Assembly: GCF_029871245.1 (NCBI RefSeq)
Contig: NZ_SSON01000073.1
Location: 275,257 to 339,256 of the forward strand
Source: Pseudomonas sp. BN102
GTDB taxonomy: Bacteria > Pseudomonadota > Gammaproteobacteria > Pseudomonadales > Pseudomonadaceae
Reading direction: 5' to 3'
Length of the DNA stretch: 64,000 nucleotides
In this document: positions 26,385-36,873 of the stretch, piece after piece
How the letters are laid out: each line of letters opens with the position of its first letter
Position numbering within the stretch: position 1 is the first letter of the stretch
Notes under the pieces: generated by a model
What the model saw: only the letters and a program-made list of their open reading frames with translations
Databases searched by the model: none
Told to the model about the DNA's origin: nothing
Program-made: the position numbers and the translations under genes

Positions 26385-27488
26385 TTACTCCTTGGCCACC
26401 AGCTTCACCGAGCGGTTGCCGCGGTCCACGGGGCGCACCTGCTGGCCCTCGCGCAGCACCTGCACGCCGGCGGCCACCACCCAGTCCTCGGGTTTCAGGC
26501 CTTCGAGCACCGGCACCCGGTCCTCGCCGTAGGGGCCGACCCGCACGGGGCGGCGCTTGAGTGTGGAATCCTTGGGATCCACCACCCAGACATAGGGCTG
26601 GCCGGCCTCGGCGGTCAACGCCGAGAGCGGCACCGACAGTGGCACCGCGCCGTTGTTGCGGATGAATACGCGGGCGCTCTGGCCCAGTTCCGCCGGCACC
26701 TTGCCGTCGGCGAAGGCAACCCGCGCGGCGAAGGTACGCGATTGCGCATCGGCGGCCGGCGCCAGTTCGCGGATGCGCGCGGGGAAGCGCTGTCCCGGCA
26801 GCGACCAGAGCTCCACCGCCACCTCCTGCCCAACCTTTATGCGATCGAAACCGTGCTCGGGCAGGCTGATCAGCACCTCGCGTTCGCCGTCCGCAGCCAG
26901 GGTGAAGACGGTCTGGCCGGCGGCCACCACCTGCCCCACCTCGACACGACGGCTGGCGATCACGCCGTCCTGGGGCGCGCGCACCACCGAATAGGCGGCC
27001 TGGTTGCTGGCGACGTTGAATTCAGCCTTGATCTGTTTCACCCGCGCCTCGCCGGCGCGGTACTGGTTTTCCACGTTGTCGTACTGGGAGCGGCTGATCA
27101 TCTGGCGATCCAGCAGCGTGCGGTAGCGATCACGCTCGGCGCGCACCAGCTTGAGATTGGCCTCGGCCGCCGCCACCTGGGCGCGGCTGGCCTCCAGCTG
27201 CAGGCGCACGTCCTGCGGGTCCAATTCCGCCAGGGACTGGTCCTTCTTCACCCGCGCACCTATTTCCACCAGACGCCTGGTCACCTTGCCGCCGATGCGG
27301 AAGGCCAGTTCCGGCTCGTAGCGCGCCCGCACCTCGCCCGGGAAGGTATCCACCGCGTCGGCGGCCGGCTGCGGCTGCACCACCATCGCCGGCCGCACCG
27401 CCTGTTGCACGGGTTCGCCATTGCCGCAGGCCGTGATCAGCAGGGAGACGGAAAGTGGCAGAGCGAGGGACAAGGCATGGCGAAACAT
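26385..27488 (-). CDS. mexJ: RND periplasmic adaptor lipoprotein MexJ
   Basis: A 367-residue membrane-fusion protein, the same length I recall for P. aeruginosa MexJ. The ATG at 27488 gives a lipoprotein signal peptide ending LLITAC (lipid-bearing Cys21); a longer in-frame start at 27623 would bury it and run into mexL. The order is a lipoyl half-motif (ARYEPELAFRIGGKV), an alpha-helical hairpin (about 95-160), the second lipoyl half (VVRAPQDGVIASRRVEVGQVV) and a beta-barrel domain. It bridges MexK to an outer-membrane channel encoded elsewhere. It is divergent from mexL, with candidate repressor sites in the 92-base gap. Confidence 0.9.
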   Translation of the reverse strand: MFRHALSLALPLSVSLLITACGNGEPVQQAVRPAMVVQPQPAADAVDTFPGEVRARYEPELAFRIGGKVTRRLVEIGARVKKDQSLAELDPQDVRLQLEASRAQVAAAEANLKLVRAERDRYRTLLDRQMISRSQYDNVENQYRAGEARVKQIKAEFNVASNQAAYSVVRAPQDGVIASRRVEVGQVVAAGQTVFTLAADGEREVLISLPEHGFDRIKVGQEVAVELWSLPGQRFPARIRELAPAADAQSRTFAARVAFADGKVPAELGQSARVFIRNNGAVPLSVPLSALTAEAGQPYVWVVDPKDSTLKRRPVRVGPYGEDRVPVLEGLKPEDWVVAAGVQVLREGQQVRPVDRGNRSVKLVAKE

Positions 27489-27520
27489 GATGAATGACCT
27501 TTCGCGAAGAGCGGTTGGAA

Positions 27521-27574
27521 TATTTATACTGCTGGGTATAGTAAAAATAGCAAACTCACCAGTCCAGTATTTAC
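27521..27574. promoter_or_regulatory. candidate MexL operator region
   Basis: In the mexJ/mexL gap, TATTTATACT (27521-27530) is inverted as AGTAAAAATA (27540-27549) with 9 of 10 matching positions. A further GTATTTAC half-site lies at 27567-27574. MexL in P. aeruginosa is reported to bind a region with repeated GTATTT motifs, which this resembles. It could repress both directions. Confidence 0.6.
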
Positions 27575-27580
27575 AAACAA

Positions 27581-28216
27581 ATGTCTGACATTTCATTTCC
27601 GACCAGCGGCCCGGGCCGCCCAAAAGACCCAGCGAAGCGAAAGGCGATTCTCGAAGCCGCCAAGAATCTCTTCCTGAGAAACGGCTACGACGGCAGCAGC
27701 ATGGACGCCATCGCCGCCGAGGCCGGAGTGTCCAAACTGACCGTGTACAGCCATTTCACCGACAAGGAGACGCTGTTCTCCGCCGCGGTGAAGGCCAAAT
27801 GCGAGGAGCAACTGCCGGAACTGCTGTTCGACCTGCCGGCGGATGCCAGCATCGAGAGCGTGCTGCTGAACATCGGCCGCAGCTTCCATGAGTTGATCAA
27901 CAGCCGCGAGTCGGTGGAACTCCACCGCGTGATGGTGGCGGCGGCCAGCCAGAATCCGAAGCTGGCGCGGATGTTCTACGAGGCCGGCCCCCTGCAGGTG
28001 CTACGGGAAATGACCGGGCTGCTGAGCCAGGCCAAACAGGCCGGCAAGCTGCGCATCGAGGAGCCGGTGAATGCCGCCGAGCACTTCTTCTGTCTGATCA
28101 AGGGCGGACACAACTTCCGCCTGTTGATCGGCTACACCCCCCCCCTGGATGGTGAGGATGCCGAGCGGCATGTGCGCGAGGTGGTGGAGCTGTTCGTCAG
28201 GGCCTATGCGCCTTGA
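27581..28216 (+). CDS. mexL: TetR-family repressor MexL
   Basis: A 211-residue regulator; P. aeruginosa MexL is 212. The helix-turn-helix is MDAIAAEAGVSKLTVYSHF (about 42-60) and the C-terminal domain is a TetR_C_33/AefR-like helical bundle. The start MSDISFPTSGPGRPKDPAKR is the only good one. MexL represses mexJK and its own gene; the divergent arrangement and shared operator-like repeats support this here. It is convergent with rsmJ, ending 35 bases before it. Confidence 0.88.
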   Translation: MSDISFPTSGPGRPKDPAKRKAILEAAKNLFLRNGYDGSSMDAIAAEAGVSKLTVYSHFTDKETLFSAAVKAKCEEQLPELLFDLPADASIESVLLNIGRSFHELINSRESVELHRVMVAAASQNPKLARMFYEAGPLQVLREMTGLLSQAKQAGKLRIEEPVNAAEHFFCLIKGGHNFRLLIGYTPPLDGEDAERHVREVVELFVRAYAP

Positions 28217-28251
28217 AGGCAGCCTGAAGCAGGACACCAGGCTTTCAGCTT

Positions 28252-29031
28252 CTAGCCCTTGGCTTCCAGCTTCTTCTTCGGATAGATGTCATAACGGCTG
28301 GACTTGCCTTCCAGCGCATAACCCGGCTTGGCGCCTTCGATGATCGGCGCCTTGCGCGGGCGCTTGACCACGACCCGGTGGCTGGCCAGGGCCAGGGCGG
28401 CCTCCAGCAGCGCCGGGGCGTCCTGGTCGTCGCCCACCAAGGGACGGAACAGGCGCATTTCCTTCTTCACCAGGGCGCTCTTGTCGCGGTGCGGGAACAT
28501 CGGGTCGAGGTAGATCACCTGGGGCGCCTCGCCCTGCCAGTTACGCATCAGCTCGATGGCATTGCCCTGCAGCAGGTGCATGCGCGCGGCGATGGCGGCG
28601 GTTTCCAGGTCCCGGGCGGCACGGGCCAAGCCATCCTCCAGCAGCGCGGCGATCAGGGGCTGGCGCTCGATCAGGGTCATCTCGCAACCCAGGGTAGCCA
28701 ACACGTAAGCGTCACGCCCCAGACCCGCGGTGGCGTCCAGAACCCGGGGGCGAACGCCGGGCTGCACGCCCACCGCCTTGGCGATCATCTGCCCGCTGCC
28801 GCCGCCGAATTTGCGCCGGTGCGCGGCTGCGCCCTCGACGAAATCCACCCGCACTGGCCCAGGCGAGTCAGGGCCCAGTTGCAGCAGCTGCAGGCCTTCG
28901 CTGCCCAGCTGCAGGGCGAAATCTGCCTCGCCTTCGCGTGCCAGCCCCAGGCGCGCGGCCCAGCCCCCCAGCGCCTCGGTAAAGGCCGGCTCCAGGGCCT
29001 CGGCCCTCACCCTGACAGATTCTTCACTCAT
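28252..29031 (-). CDS. rsmJ: 16S rRNA (guanine1516-N2)-methyltransferase RsmJ
   Basis: A SAM-dependent methyltransferase of 259 residues for G1516 of 16S rRNA. I placed the start at the ATG at 29031 ([16 protein letters not shown]); the long frame upstream is non-coding. Landmarks are the segment [19 protein letters not shown], motif [20 protein letters not shown] and the catalytic-type YLDPMFPHR. The C-terminal part includes [17 protein letters not shown], typical of RsmJ. It is convergent with mexL; from memory rsmJ (PA3680) has the same position in PAO1. Confidence 0.95.
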   Translation of the reverse strand: MSEESVRVRAEALEPAFTEALGGWAARLGLAREGEADFALQLGSEGLQLLQLGPDSPGPVRVDFVEGAAAHRRKFGGGSGQMIAKAVGVQPGVRPRVLDATAGLGRDAYVLATLGCEMTLIERQPLIAALLEDGLARAARDLETAAIAARMHLLQGNAIELMRNWQGEAPQVIYLDPMFPHRDKSALVKKEMRLFRPLVGDDQDAPALLEAALALASHRVVVKRPRKAPIIEGAKPGYALEGKSSRYDIYPKKKLEAKG

Positions 29032-29109
29032 GGACACACACGCCTGACCGGAAAAAACCCGCGCATTCTGCCAGAGCCGGAGTCCAGCGTCCCGCCGTCG
29101 CCCCGACTG

Positions 29110-29196
29110 GTAGGTTGGCGCTGAGCGCAGCGAAGCCCAACGATTCCCGGCACGGATTCGTTGTCGGGCTTCGCCTTCGGCTCTGCACCAACCTAC
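29110..29196. repeat. REP-like element, GTAGGTTGG family
   Basis: GTAGGTTGG at 29110-29118 is matched by CCAACCTAC at 29188-29196. The inner arms are GCGAAGCCCAACGA and TTGTCGGGCTTCGCC, so the element forms a long imperfect hairpin. Copies of the same ends occur at 39695-39730 and 56989-57020. Confidence 0.75.
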
Positions 29197-29215
29197 GGAC
29201 AGTGCCATAGGTAAA

Positions 29216-29890
29216 TCAGCGGCACATGCGGAACAGCCCCATGTCCAGATGGAAATGGTCGCGGTGGGCCACGTTGTAGTCGGGCCCCAGGGTGGCATTG
29301 AAATGCTCGCAGGCGGCGTCGCGCACCTCCCGCAGGAAGCGCGCTTCGTCACCCTTCCCGTCCCAGTCCCGTGCCAGCGTGATGCGCCGGCCATCAGCCA
29401 GGCGGAAACCGGAGATGTCCAGCGCATTGGCCGAAGCATGCTGGCTGCGGCGCTGGCCGCCGCCGATATTGCGGCAGGCGAAGCTGCCCAGGTGCTCGAT
29501 GCGCGCCACCCGCTGGCCGAACACCTGTTGTGCGGCGGGCTGCAGGCCGTGCCGCTCGAACAATGCGAAGGCCACCGCCAGCTCGCAGCTGGCGATGAAG
29601 CTGCTGCTGAAGGCGAGATCGGAGGCGCTGATACGCACCGAGTTTTCCAGGGGGCAGCCGGCGGCCGGCGCACCGTCCGGCACTCTCGTGTACTTCAATG
29701 GAGAGCTGGCCAGGGCCAGGCGACAGAGTTCGGGGTCATCCTGCAGACGCCACAGCTTGATGGAGGTGACCAGGTTCGGCGCCTCCCGCACATCCAGAGG
29801 CGCCCAGGGACTCCAGCGCGGCGGCAGTTGCAGCGACCAGCCCTGATCCAGGGGCGGCGCCACCAGCACCGCCAATGCCGCGATGTACAT
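29216..29890 (-). CDS. extensin-like C-terminal domain protein
   Basis: A 224-residue protein with an N-terminal hydrophobic stretch ([18 protein letters not shown]), probably a membrane or signal anchor. Its C-terminal part matches the Extensin-like_C domain: [14 protein letters not shown], a helix with [42 protein letters not shown], and the terminal [10 protein letters not shown]. The [10 protein letters not shown] and HFHLD motifs are related to D-Ala-D-Ala carboxypeptidase-like zinc sites, which suggests a peptidoglycan link; activity is unproven. The start is uncertain: a TTG at 29905 is the main alternative to the ATG at 29890. The PEP-mutase-family gene upstream ends 22 bases before it. 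Confidence 0.85.
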   Translation of the reverse strand: MYIAALAVLVAPPLDQGWSLQLPPRWSPWAPLDVREAPNLVTSIKLWRLQDDPELCRLALASSPLKYTRVPDGAPAAGCPLENSVRISASDLAFSSSFIASCELAVAFALFERHGLQPAAQQVFGQRVARIEHLGSFACRNIGGGQRRSQHASANALDISGFRLADGRRITLARDWDGKGDEARFLREVRDAACEHFNATLGPDYNVAHRDHFHLDMGLFRMCR

Positions 29891-29912
29891 CGGCAGGCGG
29901 CGCAAGGTCGGC

Positions 29913-30740
29913 TCAGGACCTGAACAAATCGTTGATGCGGTCGAAGGGCATCGCCTGGCCCATAGCAGCCAGATTGCCCTGGTGCAACTCCTCCGCCACG
30001 TGGAAGAAGGCGCCATAGGCCACCCGCGCCAGGTTGGAGCCGACGCTGACGCGCTTGACCCCGAGTTCCGCCAGTTCTTCCAGGCTCAGCTTCAGGCTCG
30101 ACGAGCCGACCAGCACGTTCACCGGCCGCGGGGCCACGGCTCGCACCACTTCGCTGATCTGTGCACGGGTGGTCAGGCCCGGCGCGTAGAGCACATCCGC
30201 CCCCGCCTCGGCATAGGCGACCAGGCGGCGCAGGGTGTCGTCCAGGTCGGGGCGGCCATGGAGGAAGTTCTCCGCCCGCGCCGCCAGGGTGAAGGGGAAG
30301 CCGAGGCCGCGGGCGGCTTCCACCGCCGCGCGGATGCGCTCCACCGCCAATTCCAGCGGGTAGATGGGCTCCTGCTCCCGGCCACTGGCGTCTTCGATCG
30401 AACCACCCACCAGCCCGGCCTCGGCCGCCGCCTGGATGGTCGCCGCGCAGTCCTCGGGGCGATCGCCATAGCCGTTCTCCAGGTCCGCCACCACCGGCAG
30501 GGGCGTCGCCTCGACAATGGCGCGGGCATTGGCCAGGGCCTCGTCACGGCTGACATTGCCTTCGGCATCGCGGCGGCCAAGGGCAAACGCCAGGCCGGCG
30601 CTGGTGGTGGCCAGGGCAACGAAGCCCAAGTGGGCGAGCATCTTCGCGGAGCCGGCATCCCAGGGGTTGGGCAGGACGAACAGTCCGGGGGTGCGGTGCA
30701 GGGCGGCGAAGGCTTCCCCGCGTTGCGCTTGAGTGGTCAT
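29913..30740 (-). CDS. isocitrate lyase/PEP mutase superfamily protein
   Basis: A 275-residue TIM-barrel enzyme of the PEP mutase/isocitrate lyase superfamily. It shows the family pattern LFVLPNPWDAGSAKML, the metal/substrate loops DLENGYGD (about 87-94) and GSIEDASG (about 112-119), and a late GVKRVSVGSNLAR segment. It lacks the KKCGH motif of true isocitrate lyase, so a carboxyPEP mutase, oxaloacetate decarboxylase or 2-methylisocitrate-type lyase is more likely. The extensin-like gene follows on the same strand. Confidence 0.88.
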   Translation of the reverse strand: MTTQAQRGEAFAALHRTPGLFVLPNPWDAGSAKMLAHLGFVALATTSAGLAFALGRRDAEGNVSRDEALANARAIVEATPLPVVADLENGYGDRPEDCAATIQAAAEAGLVGGSIEDASGREQEPIYPLELAVERIRAAVEAARGLGFPFTLAARAENFLHGRPDLDDTLRRLVAYAEAGADVLYAPGLTTRAQISEVVRAVAPRPVNVLVGSSSLKLSLEELAELGVKRVSVGSNLARVAYGAFFHVAEELHQGNLAAMGQAMPFDRINDLFRS

Positions 30741-30788
30741 GGGCAGGCTCCGGAAGATCGGGATAGAACGAATAGCCTAGCCCAAGCC

Positions 30789-31643
30789 TCAGAGCAGGCC
30801 GAGTTGTTCGGCGGGCGGCGCAGGCAGGTCCAGCGCCGGCAAGCCGGGCAGGCGTTCGGCCAGGGCGGCGTGGAAGCGCAGGGCCTGGGCGGCGGCCAGG
30901 TGGTTGTCCGGGGTGTGCAGGAAGACGTTCGGCGTGAGGCCTGCTTCGATCCAGCCGGCCACCTTGCCCAGCCAGGGCTCGAGGAAAGGCTGGTTGGCGT
31001 CCAGGTCCGGCCCGCCGATGAAGCGCAGCTGCGGACTGGCGCTGAACGCGGTGGGCCGCACCGGCACCCGCGGTTTCTTCGACTGCGCGTGGAGCACGGC
31101 GGGGTCCCGGGAGCGGCAACTGAACAGTGCCCGCGAGTCCAGGCAGATGCGTTCCACACCGCGCTCATGCAGCAGCCGGTTCAACAGCCGCTCGGCATCG
31201 CCCTTGTCGAAAAAGGCCGGGTTGCGCACTTCCACCGCCACGCTCTGCTGGCTGAACTCGTCCAGCCAGGCCGCCAGTTCGCCTAGCCGGGCAGGCCCGA
31301 AGGCCGCCGGCAGCTGCAGCCAGAGCGGCGCCAGGCGTCGTCCCAGGGGCGCCAGCAAACGAAGGAATTCTTCGGTGGCGGCGAACTGGTCGCGCAGGTC
31401 GCCTTCATGGCTGATATCCCGGGGCAGCTTGGCGCAGAAGCGGAAGCGCTCCGGCATGGTCTGTGCCCAGCGCTGCAGGGTCTCGGTGGAGGGCCGCGCA
31501 TAGAAGGTGGTGTTGCCTTCCACAGCATTGAACACCTGGCAGTAGTGCCCCAGGGTATCGGCGGGACGAACGTCGGCGGGGTAGAAAGTCCCGCGCCAGG
31601 CCGGCTCGTTCCAGGACGGGCAGCCCAGGTGGTAAGGCAGCAT
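30789..31643 (-). CDS. DUF72 (YecE-like) protein
   Basis: A 284-residue TIM-barrel-like protein of the DUF72 family, of unknown biochemical role. The start is MLPYHLGCPSWNEPAWRGTFYP. Conserved family landmarks visible are GCPSW, FNAVEGNTTFY (residues ~37-47), FRFCAKLPRDISH and AVEVRNPAFFD. Its start codon shares its last base with the stop of the small gene upstream. The PEP-mutase gene is the next gene downstream. It is often found near ferric-related or repair genes, but nothing here suggests a function. Confidence 0.9.
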   Translation of the reverse strand: MLPYHLGCPSWNEPAWRGTFYPADVRPADTLGHYCQVFNAVEGNTTFYARPSTETLQRWAQTMPERFRFCAKLPRDISHEGDLRDQFAATEEFLRLLAPLGRRLAPLWLQLPAAFGPARLGELAAWLDEFSQQSVAVEVRNPAFFDKGDAERLLNRLLHERGVERICLDSRALFSCRSRDPAVLHAQSKKPRVPVRPTAFSASPQLRFIGGPDLDANQPFLEPWLGKVAGWIEAGLTPNVFLHTPDNHLAAAQALRFHAALAERLPGLPALDLPAPPAEQLGLL

Positions 31644-31984
31644 CAGGCGTAGAGGTCGAGGCCGAGAACTTCGGGGGCGTCGGGTTCGACGGCGAAGCGG
31701 GCGGTGCTGGCGTAGCTGGCGATGGCCTGGGCCGCGCGATTGCTGATGTTGTGCTGCTGGATCAGGTCTTGGGGACGTGCCGGCAGGCTCTCTCCCGGTG
31801 CATTGCCGGCCTGTACGCGGCGCGGCTGGGCGGCCTGTTCGTAACCCTGGCTCGAGGCGGGCGTAGCCGGTTGCTCGCGGCGGGCCTCCTCTTCGCGCTG
31901 CACCTCGCGGAAAGGCGTGACCGCACTGCCCTGGCGGGGGCTGCGCTCCAGCGGATAGGAAGAGGTGAAACCATCGATGCGCAT
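31643..31984 (-). CDS. conserved Pseudomonas protein of unknown function
   Basis: A 113-residue protein, MRIDGFTSSYPLERSPRQG onward, without signal peptide or membrane helices. The first two thirds are polar and probably disordered (Gln-, Glu- and Arg-rich); the C-terminal 40 residues are a short helix with QDLIQQHNISNRAAQAIASY. It abuts the DUF72 gene and follows tsaB on the same strand. I do not recognise a family. It is a plausible regulator or adaptor, but that is speculation. Confidence 0.75.
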   Translation of the reverse strand: MRIDGFTSSYPLERSPRQGSAVTPFREVQREEEARREQPATPASSQGYEQAAQPRRVQAGNAPGESLPARPQDLIQQHNISNRAAQAIASYASTARFAVEPDAPEVLGLDLYA

Positions 31985-32087
31985 CAGTTACTGCTCGGCA
32001 ATGCTGGCGTTTCGAAACTAGTGCAGATGGACTCTAGCCGCCCTGCCCCGCCTTGGCAATCCGGGGCATGGGGCCGCTCGGGCCATT

Positions 32088-32768
32088 CTACTTCGGCGCC
32101 TTCGGGGTGGCGACGTTGTCGCGCAGGTAGACCGGCTGCGCCTGATCGGCAGGCACGCCTTCTCCCCGCGCCCAAGCGAACCGGGCCAGGGTCAGCAGGT
32201 CTTCGGCGTGGGGGAGCAAGGCCGGCGACTGGCCACTGGGCTGGAACGGAATCCGCGCCGCGAAGGTGCCCCAACCGGTACCGGCGCCGTACCAGTCACC
32301 GCTGGCATCACGCGGAAGCGCTGCCCGTTCCGGTGGCAGCACGGCTTCCGCCCCGGCCAGGCGCATTTCGCCGGCTTCCAGGCGATAGCAGCCCCAGTAG
32401 ACCTCGTCCATGCGCGCATCGATGGCCGCGGCCACCTGGCTGACGCCCTGCTCGCGGTGGGCGCGCTGGGCCAGTACGGCCAGGTCGGAGACCGGCAGCA
32501 CCGGGCAATCCAGGGCGAAGGCCAGGCCCTGGACCACGCCAATGGCGATGCGCACCCCGGTGAAGGCGCCCGGGCCACGGCCGAAGGCGATGGCGTCGAC
32601 CGCCGTCAGGGGCACCCCGGCCTCGGCCAGCAACGCCTGGATCATCGGCAGCAGGCGCTGGGCGTGCAGCCGCGGGATCACCTCGTAGTGGCTGAGCACC
32701 TTGCCGTCATGCAGCAGGGCGACGGAGCAGGCTTCGGTGGCGGTATCCAGGGCCAGCAGAGTGGTCAT
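32088..32768 (-). CDS. tsaB: tRNA t6A synthesis protein TsaB
   Basis: A 226-residue ASKHA-fold protein that scaffolds TsaD in the bacterial t6A37 complex (TsaB-TsaD-TsaE). The start MTTLLALDTATEACSVALL is characteristic, followed by AIAFGRGPGAFTGVRIA and AAIDARMDEVYWGCY. A perfect TATAAT on the minus strand at 32801-32806 may be its -10 box, with no clear -35. The window also holds tcdA, which acts after t6A formation on the same nucleotide, although it is 32 kb away. Confidence 0.95.
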   Translation of the reverse strand: MTTLLALDTATEACSVALLHDGKVLSHYEVIPRLHAQRLLPMIQALLAEAGVPLTAVDAIAFGRGPGAFTGVRIAIGVVQGLAFALDCPVLPVSDLAVLAQRAHREQGVSQVAAAIDARMDEVYWGCYRLEAGEMRLAGAEAVLPPERAALPRDASGDWYGAGTGWGTFAARIPFQPSGQSPALLPHAEDLLTLARFAWARGEGVPADQAQPVYLRDNVATPKAPK

Positions 32769-32811
32769 CGAGAAGTCCAGGCGCAGGAAAAAAGGCGGGC
32801 ATTATAAACGC

Positions 32812-32835
32812 CAACGGCCCGCAAGCGGGCCGTTG
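32812..32835 (-). terminator. terminator of adk
   Basis: CAACGGCCCGC-AA-GCGGGCCGTTG is an 11-bp perfect stem just after the adk stop. The trailing minus-strand sequence has only a short T run (GCGTTTATAAT), so termination may be partial. Confidence 0.65.
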
Positions 32836-32854
32836 ATCAGGTTCGGGCTGCGTC

Positions 32855-33562
<708 letters not shown>

Positions 33563-33663
33563 TCAGAATAGGTTTTCGGCGTCGCTGTCGGGCCAAAAGG
33601 ACGTTCAAGATACACAGCGCCCCTATAGCGCACAAGACGCCGGAAGTCGGAGGAAAACGGGCC

Positions 33664-36300
33664 TCAACCGGTGTTCCGCAGGCCCGCCGCGATGCCCGCG
33701 ACGCTGACCAGAAGCGCCTGTTCCAGAGGGCCTTCGACATGCTGTTCGCAGCGTCTGGAACGCGCCAGGAGCTCGGCCTGGAGCAGGTGCAGCGGGTCCA
33801 GGTAGGTGTTGCGCACACTGATGGCCTCACGGGTCTCCGGACTCTGTGCCAGCAGCTCCGACTGGCCGGTCAAAGCCAGCACGGAAGTACAGGCCTGCGA
33901 CAATAGGTCGCGCAACTGCGCACCCAGTGATTTCAGCTCCGCGGCCACCAGTCTTTCGTCGTACAGCTCGGCAATGGCGACGTCAGCCTTTGCCAGCACC
34001 ATCTCCAGCATGTCGATGCGTGTGGCGAAGAACGGCCAGCGCTCGCGCATCCGCGCCAGCAGCTGGCCGTCGCCACGCTGCTGGGCGTTGGCCAGGGCCG
34101 CTTCCCAGCCCAGCCAGGCCGGCAGCATCAGCCGGGTCTGGGTCCAGGCGAAGATCCAGGGGATCGCCCGCAGGCTTTCCACCCCGCCCGCGCGGCGCTT
34201 GGCCGGACGGCTGCCCAGGGGCAGGCGGCCCAGTTCCTGTTCGGGGGTGGCCTGGCGGAAGTAGTCGACGAACTGCGGGTGTTCGCGCGCCACGGCGCGA
34301 TAGGCGGTCACGCCATCGGCGGCGAGCCGGTCCATAGCCGCGCGCCAGGCCGGTTCCGGCTCAGGCGGCGGCTGCAGGGTGGCTTCGAGCACGGCGGACA
34401 GGTAGGTGTTGAGGTTCTGTTCGGCGATGCCGGGCAGACCGAACTTGAAACGGATCATCTCGCCCTGCTCGGTGGTGCGGAAACGTCCTGCCACCGATCC
34501 CGGCGGTTGCGACAGGATGGCCGCATGGGCCGGACCGCCGCCGCGACCGACGGTGCCACCGCGACCGTGGAACAGCAGCAACTCCACCTGGTGCTGGCGA
34601 CAAACCTCCACCAGCCGCTCCTGGGCGCGGTACTGGGCCCAGGCGGCGGCCACGGTTCCGGCGTCCTTGGCCGAGTCGGAATAGCCGATCATCACTTCCT
34701 GCGGACCGTGCAACCGCGCGCGGTAGCCGGGCAGGCCGAGCAGGCGGTCGATAGCCGGCGCGGCGTTGTCCAGGTCAGCCAGGGTTTCAAAAAGTGGCAC
34801 CACGCGGATCGGCCGTTGCAACCCGGCCTCCTTGAGCAGCAGTTGCACCGCCAGCACATCCGAAGGCGCACCGGCCATGGAAATCACATAGGAGCCGAGG
34901 GAGGCCGCCGGGGCGTTGGCCACCACCCGGCAGGTGGCGAGCACTTCGGCGGTATCGGCCGAGGGCCGGTGATGCGGTGGCAGCAACGGCCGGCGGTTGT
35001 CCAGTTCGCGCTGGAGAAAGGCCAGGCGGTCGTCCTCGTCCCACTCGGAGTAATGGCCCAGGCCCAGGTAGTCGGTGATCTCGTCCAGGGCGGCGGCGTG
35101 ACGGCCGGCATCCTGACGGATGTCCAGGCGCACCAGGAACAGGCCGAAGCAGGCCGCACGGCGCAGGCAGTCGAGCAGCGCGCCGTCGGCGATCACGCCC
35201 ATGCCGCAGGCGTGCAGCGAGTGGAAGCAGAGTTCCAGGGGTTCCAGCAGCTGGGCGTTGTCGTGAAGCACTTCCGGGCCCGGAGCCACGTCCCCATCCA
35301 GCGCCGCCTCGGCCCAGGCACGGGTGGCGCGCAGGCGCTCGCGCAGTTGCTTGAGCACGGCGCGATAGGGCTCGGGATGGACCCCCACGCGCACCCGCAG
35401 CTCGCTGCTGGCCTGTTGCATGGATAGCTCGGCGGCCAGGTGGTCGACATCGCGCAGATAAAGATCGGCGGCCATCCAGCGCGCCAGTAGCAGCACCTGG
35501 CGGCTGACGGCTGCGGTGACATTGGGGTTGCCGTCGCGGTCGCCGCCCATCCAGGAGGCGAAGCGCAGCGGCGCGGCGGTCAAGGGCAGGCGCAGGCCGG
35601 TGGCCGCGTGCAGAACCTCGTCGACGTGGCGCAGCACATTGGGCAGGGCCTGCCAGAGAGAGTGCTCGATCACCGCGAAGCCCCATTTGGCTTCGTCCAC
35701 CGGGCTTGGTCGGCTGCGGCGGATCTCCTCGGTGTGCCAGGCCTCGGCGATCAGCCGCAGCAGGCGCTGGCGTACCCGCGCGCGTTCAACATCGCTCAGG
35801 TCGCTGTGATCCTGGGCAGCCAACTGCGCGGCGATGGCATCGTATTTCTGGATCAGGGTGCGGCGCGCCACTTCGGTAGGGTGGGCGGTCAGCACCAGTT
35901 CGATATCCAGGCGTCCCAACTGCCGGGCCAGTTGCTCCGGGCCGTGGCCGGCGGCGAGCAGGCGCTGCAGCAAGTCACCGAGCACGCGGTCTTCGAACGG
36001 CTTGGGCTCCACGGGGCCGCGCCGGCGGATGCGGTGGTACTGCTCGGCGATATTGGCCAGGTTGAGGAACTGGTTGAAGGCGCGGGCCACCGGCAGCAGT
36101 TCGTCATCGCTGAGCCCGTCGAGGGTCTCATTGAGCTGGCGCTCGCCCTGGGCCGAGCCCTGGCGCGCGGCCTTGGCGCCCTTGCGGATGCGCTCGATCT
36201 TGTCGAGGAAGGCCTCGCCCAGCTGGGTGCGGATGGTGTCGCCGAGCAACTCGCCGAGCAGGTGGACATCCTCGCGCAGGCGCGCGTCGATTTCGGCCAT
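33664..36300 (-). CDS. ppc: phosphoenolpyruvate carboxylase Ppc
   Basis: An 878-residue cytosolic enzyme that makes oxaloacetate from PEP and bicarbonate to refill the TCA cycle. I placed the start at the ATG at 36300 ([19 protein letters not shown]); the ORF extends 20 residues further without family resemblance. The catalytic His motif is [14 protein letters not shown] (about 133-146), and the second signature is [15 protein letters not shown]. The C-terminus AGLRNTG is the usual allosteric/active-site tail. It appears monocistronic. Confidence 0.97.
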   Translation of the reverse strand: MAEIDARLREDVHLLGELLGDTIRTQLGEAFLDKIERIRKGAKAARQGSAQGERQLNETLDGLSDDELLPVARAFNQFLNLANIAEQYHRIRRRGPVEPKPFEDRVLGDLLQRLLAAGHGPEQLARQLGRLDIELVLTAHPTEVARRTLIQKYDAIAAQLAAQDHSDLSDVERARVRQRLLRLIAEAWHTEEIRRSRPSPVDEAKWGFAVIEHSLWQALPNVLRHVDEVLHAATGLRLPLTAAPLRFASWMGGDRDGNPNVTAAVSRQVLLLARWMAADLYLRDVDHLAAELSMQQASSELRVRVGVHPEPYRAVLKQLRERLRATRAWAEAALDGDVAPGPEVLHDNAQLLEPLELCFHSLHACGMGVIADGALLDCLRRAACFGLFLVRLDIRQDAGRHAAALDEITDYLGLGHYSEWDEDDRLAFLQRELDNRRPLLPPHHRPSADTAEVLATCRVVANAPAASLGSYVISMAGAPSDVLAVQLLLKEAGLQRPIRVVPLFETLADLDNAAPAIDRLLGLPGYRARLHGPQEVMIGYSDSAKDAGTVAAAWAQYRAQERLVEVCRQHQVELLLFHGRGGTVGRGGGPAHAAILSQPPGSVAGRFRTTEQGEMIRFKFGLPGIAEQNLNTYLSAVLEATLQPPPEPEPAWRAAMDRLAADGVTAYRAVAREHPQFVDYFRQATPEQELGRLPLGSRPAKRRAGGVESLRAIPWIFAWTQTRLMLPAWLGWEAALANAQQRGDGQLLARMRERWPFFATRIDMLEMVLAKADVAIAELYDERLVAAELKSLGAQLRDLLSQACTSVLALTGQSELLAQSPETREAISVRNTYLDPLHLLQAELLARSRRCEQHVEGPLEQALLVSVAGIAAGLRNTG

Positions 36301-36501
36301 TTCCGTCTCTCCGTCACTGGATTCGACCTCCAGATTGCCCAGAGCGCCATCCAGATACAAGGGTGCGACGAATGGCTCTTTCGAGCCCGTCCGCGAGCTA
36401 GGCTGAAGATAGCCGCCACTACCCGCGACGGCGCCCGGACGGCAGAGATCGGCCGGGACTCAAGACCGCCCACCACCCTGTGGGAAGAGGATGAGGTGTC
36501 T

Positions 36502-36846
36502 ATGAAGATCCGAGAATTGGTCCGCCATTGGGAGCAGAACGCCAAGGGTCGCCTGACCCGGAGCGAGTACAGCATTCACCTGGACCTGGAGTCCGCCGCC
36601 CGTCTCGCCGCCCTGGCCGAGATGTATCCCAAGCGCAGCGTCGAGGAACTGATTGGCGAGCTGGTCGGTGCCGCCCTGGAGGAGTTGGAAGCCAGCTTCC
36701 CCTACGTCAAGGGCAGCCAGGTGGTCGCCACCGATGAGCAGGGCGATCCACTCTATGAGGACATAGGCCCGACGCCGCGTTTCCTTGCCCTTTCGCGCCG
36801 TTACCTGCAGCAACTGAGCGACCAGCGCGATAGCACCAACCACTGA
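36502..36846 (+). CDS. conserved protein of unknown function opposite ppc
   Basis: A 114-residue soluble protein beginning MKIRELVRHWEQNAKGRLT. The ATG at 36502 has GAGG 5 bases upstream. It has a helical N-terminus, [39 protein letters not shown] (a ribbon-helix-helix-like stretch by eye), then a short tail with GDPLYEDIGPTPRFL. It is divergent from ppc across 200 bases and convergent with cadR. The RHH resemblance would make it a small regulator, which is inference; from memory PAO1 has a similar gene (PA3688) beside ppc. Confidence 0.8.
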   Translation: MKIRELVRHWEQNAKGRLTRSEYSIHLDLESAARLAALAEMYPKRSVEELIGELVGAALEELEASFPYVKGSQVVATDEQGDPLYEDIGPTPRFLALSRRYLQQLSDQRDSTNH

Positions 36847-36873
36847 AACAGGCGCTGGGAGCGCCTTGCCGGC

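Noticed and set aside
26385-27623. Long start of mexJ at 27623
   Set aside because: It places the lipoprotein signal in the middle of the protein and overlaps mexL; the ATG at 27488 gives the expected signal and length.
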